Counted from the first letter of the stretch, positions 35,944-44,218 are shown. The stretch: DNA of 64,000 nt from Pseudomonadota bacterium (GCA_018816555.1 JAHIVT010000097.1:1-64000); one strand, 5' to 3'. The notes: generated from the sequence alone by a model not told the origin. Numbers and translations are program-made.

Positions 35944-36684
35944 CTAAAGATCAACCTCCACTACTCCTTCATCAACAACTCTGGCCTGCAGGATGCGGCG
36001 GCTCATCAGATTTTTCACCCGCACGATTTCGCCGATGGCGCCGGCGTTTTTCACTTCGCCCGGAGCTGATACCTCCACCCCCCCGCTTTTGGCGATGATG
36101 GTCACCAGATCACCTCTTTTTACCAGGGGCGGGTTCTTCAACAGATGGGCAAAGACAATGTCGCCTGCCCGCAAAGACTTGTACAGTTGTTTGCCGATGG
36201 CCTGACCGGGAGTGTTGATCAGGCTGTCGCCCAGCATGGAGATATCGCGGAAATCGGTTTCAATGTCCTCGGCGCTGATGATGGTGTGGCGGGATATGGA
36301 GTGGGATGCCAGGAGCACCGTTCCCCAGAAATGGAGATTGCCATACATTTTTACATTGCCGCATTCCTTGCCGTCCACGGCAAGAACGGCTGAGATAAAT
36401 TTTTTGCCGGGCGTGGCGCAGAGAATCTGATTGGTGAGGTGGTAAGAAAGTTTCCCCTCCGGCACGTTGAGGGACTGCGGCTGACTCGAAAAGTCGCTGA
36501 TCCGGAATTCCTCGATGTGACCGGGAATATTTTCTTTGATAATTTTTGTAAAAATTTCCTGCAGATCGCCTTGTGCAAAAACCTTTCCCGCGGCAATGGC
36601 GGTGTCCGGGCCGGCACCTGCCTGCAGCGAGAGCTGCGGCAGAAAAAGGCTGAAAAGGATGACAAGTAACCGTAAATGACGCAT
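35944..36684 (-). CDS. flgA: P-ring assembly chaperone FlgA
   Basis: 246 residues with a signal peptide (to about LSLQAGA). The C-terminal SAF-type domain shows IISAEDIETDFRDI, GDIVFAHLLKNPPLVKRGD and VKNLMSRRILQARVVDEG, typical of FlgA. It assists P-ring formation in the periplasm. Six bases separate it from flgG. Confidence 0.92.
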   Translation of the reverse strand: MRHLRLLVILFSLFLPQLSLQAGAGPDTAIAAGKVFAQGDLQEIFTKIIKENIPGHIEEFRISDFSSQPQSLNVPEGKLSYHLTNQILCATPGKKFISAVLAVDGKECGNVKMYGNLHFWGTVLLASHSISRHTIISAEDIETDFRDISMLGDSLINTPGQAIGKQLYKSLRAGDIVFAHLLKNPPLVKRGDLVTIIAKSGGVEVSAPGEVKNAGAIGEIVRVKNLMSRRILQARVVDEGVVEVDL

Positions 36685-36690
36685 GCCTGA

Positions 36691-37470
36691 CTACCTTACC
36701 AGATTGTTGGAGATTTCCAGGAGCTGGTCCGCCGTGGTGACACCTTTTGAATTGGATTCAAAGGCGCGCTGGGTAATAATGAGATTAACCATCTCTTCGG
36801 TAACATTGACGTTGGATGTCTCCAGCATGCTCTGGGCAATTGTCCCCATACCGTTTAAGCCGGGATTTTCTTCCCGGGGGTCGCCTGAGGCATCGGAGGG
36901 AAGAAAGAGATTACTGCCCACTGCCTTCAAGCCGGCAGGATTGATGAAGTCATGGAGTGTAACCTGCACGGAGGCAACAGTTTGCTGGGCCGCATCCAGG
37001 GCGGAGAGCATACCGCCCGAGTCAATCTGGATGGCGACGGTCTCGGGCGGCACAGCGAATTCCGGCTGCAGGCGGTCGCCGTTGCTGGTGACAATGTAGC
37101 CGTCCTTGTCTAACTTGAATGCCCCGGCCCGGGTGTAATACTCAATTCCATCCCGGACGATCTGAAAAAAGCCCCTTCCTTCAATGGCCCAGTCAAGCTC
37201 GTTGCCGGTCTGGGAATAATCGCCCTGGGTAAAGATTTTATAGACAGCAGTTGAACGCACCCCCATGCCGACCTGCACGCCGGTGGGTACCTGGTTTCCG
37301 CCCACCGTTTCCGCACCCACCGCCCGCAGGGAAGTATAAAAAAGATCCTCAAACTGGGTCTGGCTTTTTTTAAAGCCGCCGGTATTGACATTGGCCAGAT
37401 TATTGGAAATGACGTTGAGCTGCAGTTCCTGGGCGTTCATGCCGGTGGTGGAAGTAAAGAGTGCTCTGAT
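36691..37470 (-). CDS. flgG: Distal rod protein FlgG
   Basis: 259 residues. N-terminal MIRALFTSTTGMNAQELQL and NNLANVNTGGFKKSQ, and C-terminal NVNVTEEMVNLIITQRAFESN, are the rod signatures. ATG has AGGAG seven bases upstream; the frame is open 15 codons further. It forms the distal rod. Confidence 0.95.
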   Translation of the reverse strand: MRALFTSTTGMNAQELQLNVISNNLANVNTGGFKKSQTQFEDLFYTSLRAVGAETVGGNQVPTGVQVGMGVRSTAVYKIFTQGDYSQTGNELDWAIEGRGFFQIVRDGIEYYTRAGAFKLDKDGYIVTSNGDRLQPEFAVPPETVAIQIDSGGMLSALDAAQQTVASVQVTLHDFINPAGLKAVGSNLFLPSDASGDPREENPGLNGMGTIAQSMLETSNVNVTEEMVNLIITQRAFESNSKGVTTADQLLEISNNLVR

Positions 37471-37577
37471 CATGTTTTTCTCCTGCTGTTGCATTAATTT
37501 TTTATGATGAGCCAACAGCGGCTGTTTTTACTGCGGGGTAGCTGTGGTATTTTTTATTAAAAGAGTCAAATTTTCCG

Positions 37578-38309
37578 TTAACTCGTCAATTTTCCAACAG
37601 TGCCGATGGCCTTGTCATCCATCTCATCAAAGGTGCGGATCACCTTCTGTTGGGTCTCATATGCCCGGTGCAGATCGACCATGCTGGTCATCTCGCTGAC
37701 CAGGGAGACGTTGGAGCTTTCGATAAAACCCTGTCTGACCGTGAAGTCGGTGGCAGCTTGCTCCTGGGCCCCGGGCGTTTTCAGTCTGAAAAGGTTGGTT
37801 CCTTCCTTTTCGATGTCAGTCAGGTTGGCAAAGGTGGCGATGTCAAACCGGCCGGTATTAACGCCGTCAACCATCAAGCTGCCATCCGTGGCCACGGACA
37901 CCTCGTTGCCGTTGATGACGATGGGTCCGCCATCACCTAAAACCAGATGGCCGTCCGGGTTAACCAGTTGCCCTTCGCTGTTGAGGAGGAAGTTGCCGGC
38001 CCTGCTATAGCGGACACCCTGGGGGGTCTGCAGCTTGAAGAACCCGTTGCCGCTGATGGCGAAATCCAATTGATTGCCGGTATTCTTGGCTGATCCTTCC
38101 TGTTGGTTTGTCAGTAGTTTAAGGGCTTTACCGACGCGCGGACGATTATGGTTGGTGGTGTAGAGCATCTCCCAGAAGGTGACATCTTCCTTTTTGTAGC
38201 CGGGCGTATCGACATTGGCCAGATTGTTGGTGATCTGGTTTAAGCGCTGGCTCTGGGCAAGCATTGTTTCCGTGCTTTCAATGAGGCCTAAACGGTTTTT
38301 TATAAACAT
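37578..38309 (-). CDS. flgF: Proximal rod protein FlgF
   Basis: 243 residues. The N-terminal region NLANVDTPGYKKEDVTF and C-terminal SNVSLVSEMTSMVDLHRAYE are typical of rod proteins; as first gene before flgG it is assigned to FlgF (a FlgG paralogue cannot be excluded). GGAGG lies four bases before the ATG. First gene of the series and 35 bp downstream of a sigma-54 promoter. Confidence 0.88.
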   Translation of the reverse strand: MFIKNRLGLIESTETMLAQSQRLNQITNNLANVDTPGYKKEDVTFWEMLYTTNHNRPRVGKALKLLTNQQEGSAKNTGNQLDFAISGNGFFKLQTPQGVRYSRAGNFLLNSEGQLVNPDGHLVLGDGGPIVINGNEVSVATDGSLMVDGVNTGRFDIATFANLTDIEKEGTNLFRLKTPGAQEQAATDFTVRQGFIESSNVSLVSEMTSMVDLHRAYETQQKVIRTFDEMDDKAIGTVGKLTS

Positions 38310-38343
38310 GAATCCTCCGACAACAATGTTTTTTGAGGGCTTT

Positions 38344-38359
38344 TGCAACTCATGTGCCA
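38344..38359 (-). promoter_or_regulatory. Sigma-54 (RpoN) promoter of the flgF operon
   Basis: Minus strand TGGCACATGAGTTGCA matches the -24/-12 consensus TGGCAC-N5-TTGC exactly, including GG and GC dinucleotides ten bases apart. Transcription should begin near 38333, about 24 nt before the flgF start. An enhancer-binding activator must act here; none of the flagellar type is in the window. Confidence 0.92.
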
Positions 38360-38546
38360 AACGGTTTATAGTGGTTGGGGTGGGGCGAAGGTTGCTGCTG
38401 ATTTTTTGCGGCAGAAAAATTTATACTTTCAAATTAAGCTGTTACATGGGTTGGTCGGTGACGGGCCCGGGTGATGAGGTGGGCAGTCTGGTCAGCAGCG
38501 GGAATGGCAAGAGGCGATGGGGGGGAAGAATTTTCCCGGTTGAGAG

Positions 38547-38840
38547 TTATACCTGGAATTTCTGGTTTGTCCGGTAGACAAAGGCCAGAATCTCGGCCAC
38601 AATGAAGTAAGTCGATTCAGGAATTTCTTCGTTGAGATCGAGCCTGGAGAGGACTTCAACCAGATCGGCGTCTTCATGGATAGGGATATCATGCACCTTG
38701 GCGAGTTTCAGCAGTTTTTCCGCCAGCAGACCTGTTCCCTTGCCGATCACCTTGGGGGATGCGTCTTTTTCCTTGTCGTAGCGGAGGGCCACGGCTTTTT
38801 TTTGCCGGACGGTTTTAGGGGAGCGTTTTCTATCAATCAT
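38547..38840 (-). CDS. Stand-alone FlhB C-terminal-like protein (YlqH/FlhX type)
   Basis: 97 residues resembling the cytoplasmic domain of FlhB/YscU: KKAVALRYDKEKDASPKVIGKG, then ALLAEKLLKLAKVHDIPIHED-like region (LLAEKLLKLAKVHDIPIHED is exactly 20 residues) and EIPESTYFIVAEILAFVY. The autocleavage NPTH is absent; the corresponding part reads YDKEKDASP. Such solo proteins can replace the FlhB C-terminal fragment in some bacteria. It precedes flgF on the same strand with ~190 bp between their coding parts. Confidence 0.85.
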   Translation of the reverse strand: MIDRKRSPKTVRQKKAVALRYDKEKDASPKVIGKGTGLLAEKLLKLAKVHDIPIHEDADLVEVLSRLDLNEEIPESTYFIVAEILAFVYRTNQKFQV

Positions 38841-38864
38841 AATTCCTGAAATCTATAGGGTGTT

Positions 38865-38992
38865 TTGAAAAATTAGGCATCTGGTTCGAGTACAAGAAAC
38901 GGCGGAAATAAAAAGCGCAACATATTGGGCATATGTGAGCAATTTTATTTTCGTGCGAGACGCAGTAATCGGACCAGAGGGCAATTTTTCAA
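38865..38992. repeat. 128-bp imperfect palindrome (MITE-like)
   Basis: Ends TTGAAAAATT...TCTGGT and ACCAGA...AATTTTTCAA form ~20-bp inverted repeats; symmetry continues through the arms to the centre (AACATAT...ATATGTG). No coding potential. Sits in the gap between the divergent FlhB-like gene and sfsA. No second copy in this window. Confidence 0.7.
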
Positions 38993-39049
38993 GATGGCCT
39001 CATGGGAAAGCTTGCAGTTATATTGGACCTCAATTACTGTTAATTTTCA

Positions 39050-39748
39050 ATGAAATTAAAAAATCTTCTTTCAGCCAGGCTGAAAAAACGCTACAAACGG
39101 TTTCTTGCTGATGTGGTGTTGGCCGACGGAACCGAGTTGACAGCCCATTGCCCCAATACCGGCAGCATGCGGGGCTGTCTTGAGCCGGGAAATCCGGTTC
39201 TTTTGTCCTGCTCCGATAATCCGGCCCGCAAATATCCCTTTACTCTGGAGATGATTCAGGTGGATGGCTTCTGGGTGGGGATCAATACCGGACGCACCAA
39301 TCATCTGGTGCGGGAAGCCATTGAAAGCGGAGTGATAACAGATTTTGGCAAGATTGATCGGATCCAGGCCGAGGTCAAGGTTTCCGCCGGCAGCAGGCTT
39401 GATTTTCTGCTTTTTCGTGGGAATGAGAAAATCTATATGGAAGTAAAAAACTGCACCCTGGTAGAGGGGAGACGAGCCATGTTTCCGGATGCGATAACCA
39501 GCCGGGGTACGAAACATCTGCGGGAGCTGGCGGAACTTGCCCATGGCGGGCATGGAGCGGCGATTTTCTTCTGCGTGCAGCGCATGGACGGGGAGGTTTT
39601 TGCCCCGGCGGCCCATATTGATCCGCTGTATGCCAGGACGCTTACGGAAGTTGTCGAGCAGGGGGTGAAGGTGATGGCCTATCAGGCCGTTGTGGGGCCT
39701 GCGGAAATCCGGTTGACCCATTCCATGCCGGTGCTTCTTGCAGAGTAA
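39050..39748 (+). CDS. sfsA: SfsA family DNA-binding/nuclease protein
   Basis: 232 residues. The OB-like N-terminus (RFLADVVLADGTELTAHCPN, TGSMRGCLEPG) and PD-(D/E)XK-like core (SRLDFLLF...YMEVKNCTL) are clear, with later FPDAITSRGTKHLREL. Called sugar fermentation stimulation protein in E. coli; nuclease activity has been proposed. No strong ribosome binding site is visible (AATTTTCAATG). Confidence 0.93.
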   Translation: MKLKNLLSARLKKRYKRFLADVVLADGTELTAHCPNTGSMRGCLEPGNPVLLSCSDNPARKYPFTLEMIQVDGFWVGINTGRTNHLVREAIESGVITDFGKIDRIQAEVKVSAGSRLDFLLFRGNEKIYMEVKNCTLVEGRRAMFPDAITSRGTKHLRELAELAHGGHGAAIFFCVQRMDGEVFAPAAHIDPLYARTLTEVVEQGVKVMAYQAVVGPAEIRLTHSMPVLLAE

Positions 39749-39771
39749 ATTGATTCGTAAACTGAAAAATT

Positions 39772-39856
39772 ACCACGGAGAGCACAGAGCCCACAGAGTT
39801 AACTGTCTGTATTAAAAAATATTTCTCTGTGATTTCTGTGTGCTCTGTGGTGAAAA
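39772..39856. repeat. Family A repeat, solo copy without gene, before queC
   Basis: Left end ACCACGGAGAGCACAGAG (from 39772) and right end CTCTGTGATTTCTGTG...GCTCTGTGGTGAAAA (from 39825) form imperfect inverted repeats around an AT-rich 25-bp centre. Same words as the 54.9-55.8 kb units. The right end stops ~14 bp before the queC ATG. Confidence 0.8.
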
Positions 39857-39869
39857 AAATAAAAATATC

Positions 39870-40565
39870 ATGAGCACAGATAAAGAAAAAGCCGTTGTCC
39901 TGTTAAGTGGCGGACTTGATTCCACCACAGTGCTGGCTATGGCCAAGCAGCAGGGGTATGCCTGTTATTGCCTGAGTTTTTCCTACGGCCAGCGTCAAAC
40001 CGTTGAACTGGACCGCGCCAGAGAGACCGCGCGGCTGATGGGCGCGGAGGGGCATCTTGTTTTAAACCTTGATCTTGACAAGATCGGCGGTTCCGCTCTG
40101 ACCAGTGATACCCCCGTGCCGAAAAACCGGAGCGCCGAGGAGATGGAAGCATCAATTCCGGTGACCTATGTGCCGGGCCGCAATACCATTTTCCTGTCCC
40201 ATGCCATGGCCTGGGCTGAAGTGCTGGGCGCTTTTCATATTTTCATCGGCATCAATGTGCTTGATTACAGCGGTTACCCTGATTGCCGGCCGGAATACCT
40301 CGCAGCCTTTGAAAAGGTGGCCAATCTGGGCACCCGGGCCGGGGTGGAAAGCGGCAGAAATTATAAAATTCACGCCCCACTGATGCAATTGACGAAAAAA
40401 GAGATTATTTTAAAAGGAAAGGCCTTGGGTGTTGACTACAGCCGCACCCACAGCTGTTATGACCCGGACAGTGAGGGCAAGGCATGCGGCAGGTGCGATG
40501 CCTGCCAGCTGCGGTTGAAGGGGTTTTATGAGGCGGGGTTGGTTGATCCTGTTGTCTATCAGTAA
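39870..40565 (+). CDS. queC: 7-cyano-7-deazaguanine synthase QueC
   Basis: 231 residues. PP-loop SGGLDSTT near the N-terminus binds ATP; the C-terminal [10 protein letters not shown] plus an upstream Cys (HSCYDP) forms the zinc site. It makes preQ0, a precursor of queuosine tRNA modification. The true start is probably ATG 39870; the frame is open upstream into the repeat, which seems to supply its leader. The ribosome binding site is weak. Confidence 0.95.
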   Translation: MSTDKEKAVVLLSGGLDSTTVLAMAKQQGYACYCLSFSYGQRQTVELDRARETARLMGAEGHLVLNLDLDKIGGSALTSDTPVPKNRSAEEMEASIPVTYVPGRNTIFLSHAMAWAEVLGAFHIFIGINVLDYSGYPDCRPEYLAAFEKVANLGTRAGVESGRNYKIHAPLMQLTKKEIILKGKALGVDYSRTHSCYDPDSEGKACGRCDACQLRLKGFYEAGLVDPVVYQ

Positions 40566-40580
40566 AAGGGTGGAAATATA

Positions 40581-41576
40581 ATGAGCAAATTTGCCCAGCT
40601 GGGCCAGCTTTTCATGGTGGGTATCCCCGGCAGAGATCTTGACGAATCCACCTTGCGGCTGATTGGTGAACGCGGCATTAATAACTTCATCATCTTCAAG
40701 CGCAATGTCGACAGCCCGGAGCAGCTCAGACAACTCTGCACTGATATCAAGGAAGCCTGCCGACAGGTCAAGCTGCCGCCCCCGTTGATCGCCATAGATC
40801 AGGAAGGCGGCACGGTTGCCCGTCTGCCGGCCCCGTTTACCCAGTTTGCCGATGCCAGACAGCTGGCCGGGGCTGCTGATCCTGTTGCCGCGCTGGCGGA
40901 CTACGCCTCAACCTGTGCCGGGGAACTGGTGCAGGCCGGCATCAATATGAATCTGGCCCCGGTGCTTGATGTGTGTCCTGTTGGACAGGGTTTTTTCATG
41001 GAAAAACGCTCTCTGGGGGCTGATCCGCAGGTAGTCGGGCAATTGGGCAGCCAGGTGATAAAGGGTCTGCAGGCAGGGGGGGTAGCCGCCTGCGGCAAAC
41101 ATTTCCCCGGTCTTGGCGCGGCAAAGCTTGATCCCCATCTGCAGCTGCCCGTTGTTGCCCGGCCACAGTCGGAGATCAGAGAGCTTGATCTTGTGCCGTT
41201 TCAAAAGGCTATTGCCGCTGATGTGGCAGCAATTATGACCTCCCATACCATTTATGAGCATCTGGATGCAGCAACGCCTGCAACCTTGTCAAAGTATATT
41301 CTCACTGATCTGCTGCGTGCCGAGCTCGGGTTTGACGGTCTGGTTATCACCGATGATCTGGAAATGGGAGCCATTGAAAATGAAAGAACAGTGTCCGAGG
41401 CTGCCGTGCAGGCATTTACGGCCGGGGCTGATATGATTTTGATCTGTCATGGGCACGAAAAGGTTTGTCAGGCTTATGATAGTTTACTAGAGGCAATTTC
41501 TGCTGGCGGGATCTCTTTGCCACGCTGTGGTAAGTCATTGAAAAGAGTGGAGGACGTTCGGCGGAGATTTACCTAA
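40581..41576 (+). CDS. nagZ: Beta-N-acetylhexosaminidase NagZ (GH3)
   Basis: 331 residues, single GH3 TIM barrel. Motifs: AIDQEGGTVARL, KHFPGLG...DPHLQLP (the flexible His-Asp acid/base loop; here slightly altered as AAKLDPH) and ITDDLEMGAI with the nucleophile Asp. It removes GlcNAc from muropeptides in cell-wall recycling. No signal peptide, in line with a cytoplasmic enzyme. 15 bp after queC, so co-transcribed. Confidence 0.92.
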   Translation: MSKFAQLGQLFMVGIPGRDLDESTLRLIGERGINNFIIFKRNVDSPEQLRQLCTDIKEACRQVKLPPPLIAIDQEGGTVARLPAPFTQFADARQLAGAADPVAALADYASTCAGELVQAGINMNLAPVLDVCPVGQGFFMEKRSLGADPQVVGQLGSQVIKGLQAGGVAACGKHFPGLGAAKLDPHLQLPVVARPQSEIRELDLVPFQKAIAADVAAIMTSHTIYEHLDAATPATLSKYILTDLLRAELGFDGLVITDDLEMGAIENERTVSEAAVQAFTAGADMILICHGHEKVCQAYDSLLEAISAGGISLPRCGKSLKRVEDVRRRFT

Positions 41577-41657
41577 CGGCGTGAAAAAAAACAACTAATA
41601 ACGAGAGAATGGTGGAGCCAAAAAAAATAATATGATAGCATAAATGTACTCGATGTG

Positions 41658-41682
41658 TCCGGCCCCGACTGCCGAGGCCGGA
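41658..41682 (+). other. Hairpin in the leader of the HPF-cold-shock gene
   Basis: TCCGGCC (41658-41664) and GGCCGGA (41676-41682) pair around an 11-base loop, 60 bp before the start codon. It might be a 5' leader structure of the kind seen in cold-shock mRNAs; there is no T-run for a terminator. Confidence 0.3.
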
Positions 41683-41741
41683 TGGACGTTCCATTGCCGT
41701 ATTGAAAGCTGAAGCGGCAAAATTTTTCATGGAGGACGTGT

Positions 41742-42275
41742 ATGGAACTAAAGGTTGAAGGCCGTAATCTCGAAGTAAGAAAATCTTGGCAGGATAGAAT
41801 TGAGGAAGAAAAAGAGCGGTTGATGCGTCATCATCCCGGGCTTATTCTCAACCTTCGTGTAACCATTGAGGAGACGACGTCCCACAAGCAGGGCGGCTAT
41901 GAAGTCCGGCTTGTAACGGGTGTTCCTAATGATACAGTGGTCGTCAAGAGAAAAGGAGATTCGGTAGCACCCTTGCTTGTTGATGCTTTTGATACCCTGG
42001 GATTGCAGTTAAAGGAATTACAGCGAAAAAGGAGGCAGACCAGTAAGGTGCCTGAAACCGGAGGTGAAATAGGGGCTGGATCAGGCGTGATCAAGCGTCT
42101 TTCTCCCTTTGAATCTTATGGTTTTATTGTTGCCGATGACGGACGTGAGATTTATTTTCACGAGAATGCCTTGAAGGATCTTGTTATGGACCAGCTTGCC
42201 GAGGGCGATGCTGTTTCTTTCGGCGTTACCGAGGGGCATAAAGGGCCCCAGGCAACCTGGGTGCGCACCGCCTGA
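41742..42275 (+). CDS. HPF/RaiA-like ribosome-associated domain fused to cold-shock domain
   Basis: 177 residues. Residues ~1-100 fit the HPF/RaiA (S30AE) beta-alpha fold (MELKVEGRNLEV; EEKERLMRHHPG; VVVKRKGDSVAPLLVDAFD). Residues ~112-175 are a cold-shock domain with RNP-like GVIKRLSPFESYGFIVADD and IYFHENAL. The fusion suggests a ribosome hibernation or RNA-chaperone factor used under cold or slow growth; this is inference. A GGAGG box lies nine bases before the ATG. Two hairpins follow. Confidence 0.85.
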   Translation: MELKVEGRNLEVRKSWQDRIEEEKERLMRHHPGLILNLRVTIEETTSHKQGGYEVRLVTGVPNDTVVVKRKGDSVAPLLVDAFDTLGLQLKELQRKRRQTSKVPETGGEIGAGSGVIKRLSPFESYGFIVADDGREIYFHENALKDLVMDQLAEGDAVSFGVTEGHKGPQATWVRTA

Positions 42276-42284
42276 TTGACGCAA

Positions 42285-42329
42285 AGCCGTTGTAAAAAAA
42301 TAACATGGCCATGTTATTTCGTAACGGCT
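42285..42329 (+). terminator. First hairpin after the HPF-cold-shock gene
   Basis: Outer stem AGCCGTT/AACGGCT encloses a perfect 22-bp palindrome centred on ATGGCCAT. No T-run, so it may be a processing or pause structure. Confidence 0.5.
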
Positions 42330-42354
42330 CCTAAAAATTAAGTTCTGAAAAGTG

Positions 42355-42384
42355 GGGGCTTATTGAGAAGTAAGCCCCTTTTTT
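42355..42384 (+). terminator. Intrinsic terminator before nadA
   Basis: GGGGCTTA pairs with TAAGCCCC around an eight-base loop, followed by six T. It lies only ~27 bp before the nadA start, so it could also serve as an attenuator in the nadA leader. Confidence 0.85.
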
Positions 42385-42410
42385 ATTCCCATTGTAAGGA
42401 AGTATTGCAC

Positions 42411-43466
42411 ATGACTGAACAGCCGGAAATCATTTTTGAAAAAATAGCTGCCAGGAAAAAGGAACTGGCCGGCAAGGTGCTTATCCTCTGTCATCATTAT
42501 CAGCAGGAAGATGTCTTTCGGTTTGCCGATCTGACTGGAGATTCTCTCAAGCTAGCCCGCGAAGCCGCTGACTCGGAGAAATATCCCTATATCATTTTCT
42601 GCGGCGTGCATTTCATGGCGGAATCCGCCGACATTCTGATGGATGATGATCAGGCGGTTATTCTGCCGGATCTCAATGCCGGCTGTCCCATGGCGGACAT
42701 GGCCACCGTTGAGCAGGTTGCCGCCGCCTGGAACGAGTTGGCAGAGGTTTGCGGGGGACAGACGGTAATCCCGATTACATACGTGAACTCTTCAGCCGGC
42801 ATTAAGGCCTTTGTCGGCAATCGGGGAGGTTCTGTCTGCACCTCGTCCAATGCGGAGCGGGTTCTGACCTGGGCCTGGACAAGGGGAGAAAAGGTTTTCT
42901 TTTTCCCGGATGAGCATCTGGGAAGAAATTCCAGCAAGGCTTTGGGGGTTGGGGATGATGAGATTGTAGTCTGGCAGCGGGGTAAGAAACTCGGCGGCAA
43001 CAGCGTGGAGCAGTTGGTAAAGGCCCGGACCATCCTGTGGAACGGTTACTGCCATGTTCATCAGGAGTTTTTGGTGGAGCAGATTGATAAATGGCGGGAA
43101 AAAATCCCCTCCATCCGCATCATCGTGCATCCTGAAAGCCCCTGGGAGGTGGTGCGGCAGGCGGATTACTATGGTTCCACTGAAAGAATTATCGAGGCGG
43201 TCCGGCAATCCGAGGCAGGGGCTGTCTGGGCCATCGCCACTGAAGTCAACCTGGTGAACCGGCTGAAAAAACAGCATCCGGACAAAACCATTCATCTGCT
43301 GGCCCCGACGCCGTGCACCTGTGCCACCATGAGCTACATAACTCCCGCCAATCTGCTGTGGGTGCTGGATAATCTGGCACAGGGCAAAGTGGTCAATCAG
43401 ATCACGGTGGATGGGCAAACCGCTGCCGGGGCAAAACTGGCCCTGGACCGGATGCTGGAGATTTAA
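42411..43466 (+). CDS. nadA: Quinolinate synthase NadA
   Basis: 351 residues. Three pseudo-repeated domains; the visible signatures are LILCHHYQ, FCGVHFMAESADIL (cluster Cys), YVNSSAGIKAF, SNAERVLTWAW, FFPDEHLGRN, HPESPWEVV and TPCTCATMSYI (cluster Cys). It condenses iminoaspartate with DHAP to quinolinate for NAD synthesis, using an oxygen-sensitive [4Fe-4S] cluster. ATG with TAAGGAAG upstream. Confidence 0.96.
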   Translation: MTEQPEIIFEKIAARKKELAGKVLILCHHYQQEDVFRFADLTGDSLKLAREAADSEKYPYIIFCGVHFMAESADILMDDDQAVILPDLNAGCPMADMATVEQVAAAWNELAEVCGGQTVIPITYVNSSAGIKAFVGNRGGSVCTSSNAERVLTWAWTRGEKVFFFPDEHLGRNSSKALGVGDDEIVVWQRGKKLGGNSVEQLVKARTILWNGYCHVHQEFLVEQIDKWREKIPSIRIIVHPESPWEVVRQADYYGSTERIIEAVRQSEAGAVWAIATEVNLVNRLKKQHPDKTIHLLAPTPCTCATMSYITPANLLWVLDNLAQGKVVNQITVDGQTAAGAKLALDRMLEI

Positions 43467-43476
43467 AAAGTAAAAA

Positions 43477-43567
43477 AGTGCCTAAAGTACTTGGAGTACT
43501 TCAAGTGCCTAAAGTTCAGCAGACATGATGTTAAATCCCCAATCAGAAATCCGCAATCCGCAATCCA
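43477..43567. repeat. Short interspersed repeat patch (AGTGCCTAAAGT and ATCCGCA words)
   Basis: AGTGCCTAAAGT occurs twice (43477, 43504) around a small palindrome AAGTACTTGGAGTACTT; then ATCCGCA is iterated at 43549-43565. The latter supplies the last codons (LRIADF) and stop of the phosphatase gene, so an insertion has reset its 3' end. Confidence 0.55.
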
Positions 43568-44211
43568 GCAACGCTGATAAACTCAAAGTCCGGCAGCACC
43601 AGGCAGGTCAGACGGCCACCATAAACAGCACCGGTATCTATGCCAATTTTGTTTTTATCTACGAGAGGTGTGTCAAAAGGGGTGTGGCCGAAGACGACTC
43701 GCTTGCCGAAGTCATACCGTGAATCCAGGAACTGGTCCCTGGCCCAACAGCACCAGCGTGGTGACTGCTGGCTTAAATGCACATGGGGTTGCAGGCCGGC
43801 ATGGACATAGATGAAATCCCTGTCTTCCCAGTAAAGCAGCAGTTCATTAAAAAAATGATAATGGCTGGCAGGGATGTGAGCGGCAATTCGGCCGGTAAAG
43901 GGAGGCATGACGCCGTAGCTTTCCAGGGTTTTATCGCCACCCATGCGCAGGTAGAAATCACGTTCTTCCCCGGCCAGGGAGGCGAGAAATATCTGCTCGT
44001 GATTGCCCATCAGGGGAATCACTCGGCCCGGAGCTTCCTCCATCAGGCGGATAACTTCGGAGACCACCTTTTTTGAATCCGGCCCTCTGTCAATGTAGTC
44101 GCCAAGAAAAATAATCGTGTCACGGCTGAGATCCGGCTGGATTTTATGGAGCAGTTCCAGCAGAGATGCGTGGCAGCCGTGGATATCGCCGATCACATAC
44201 GTTCTTGGCAT
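43543..44211 (-). CDS. Metallophosphoesterase (PP1-like serine/threonine phosphatase family)
   Basis: 222 residues. The motifs are complete: VIGDIHGCHASL (GDxHG), FLGDYIDRGPDS (GDxxDRG), LMGNHEQIF (GNHE), VHAGL and FGHTPF (final His). Members include bacterial PrpA-like phosphatases and diadenosine tetraphosphatases; the substrate is unknown. Its C-terminus is formed by repeat DNA. It starts seven bases after the TPR lipoprotein's stop, so it may be the distal gene of that transcript. Confidence 0.85.
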   Translation of the reverse strand: MPRTYVIGDIHGCHASLLELLHKIQPDLSRDTIIFLGDYIDRGPDSKKVVSEVIRLMEEAPGRVIPLMGNHEQIFLASLAGEERDFYLRMGGDKTLESYGVMPPFTGRIAAHIPASHYHFFNELLLYWEDRDFIYVHAGLQPHVHLSQQSPRWCCWARDQFLDSRYDFGKRVVFGHTPFDTPLVDKNKIGIDTGAVYGGRLTCLVLPDFEFISVAGLRIADF

Positions 44212-44218
44212 AACCTGC

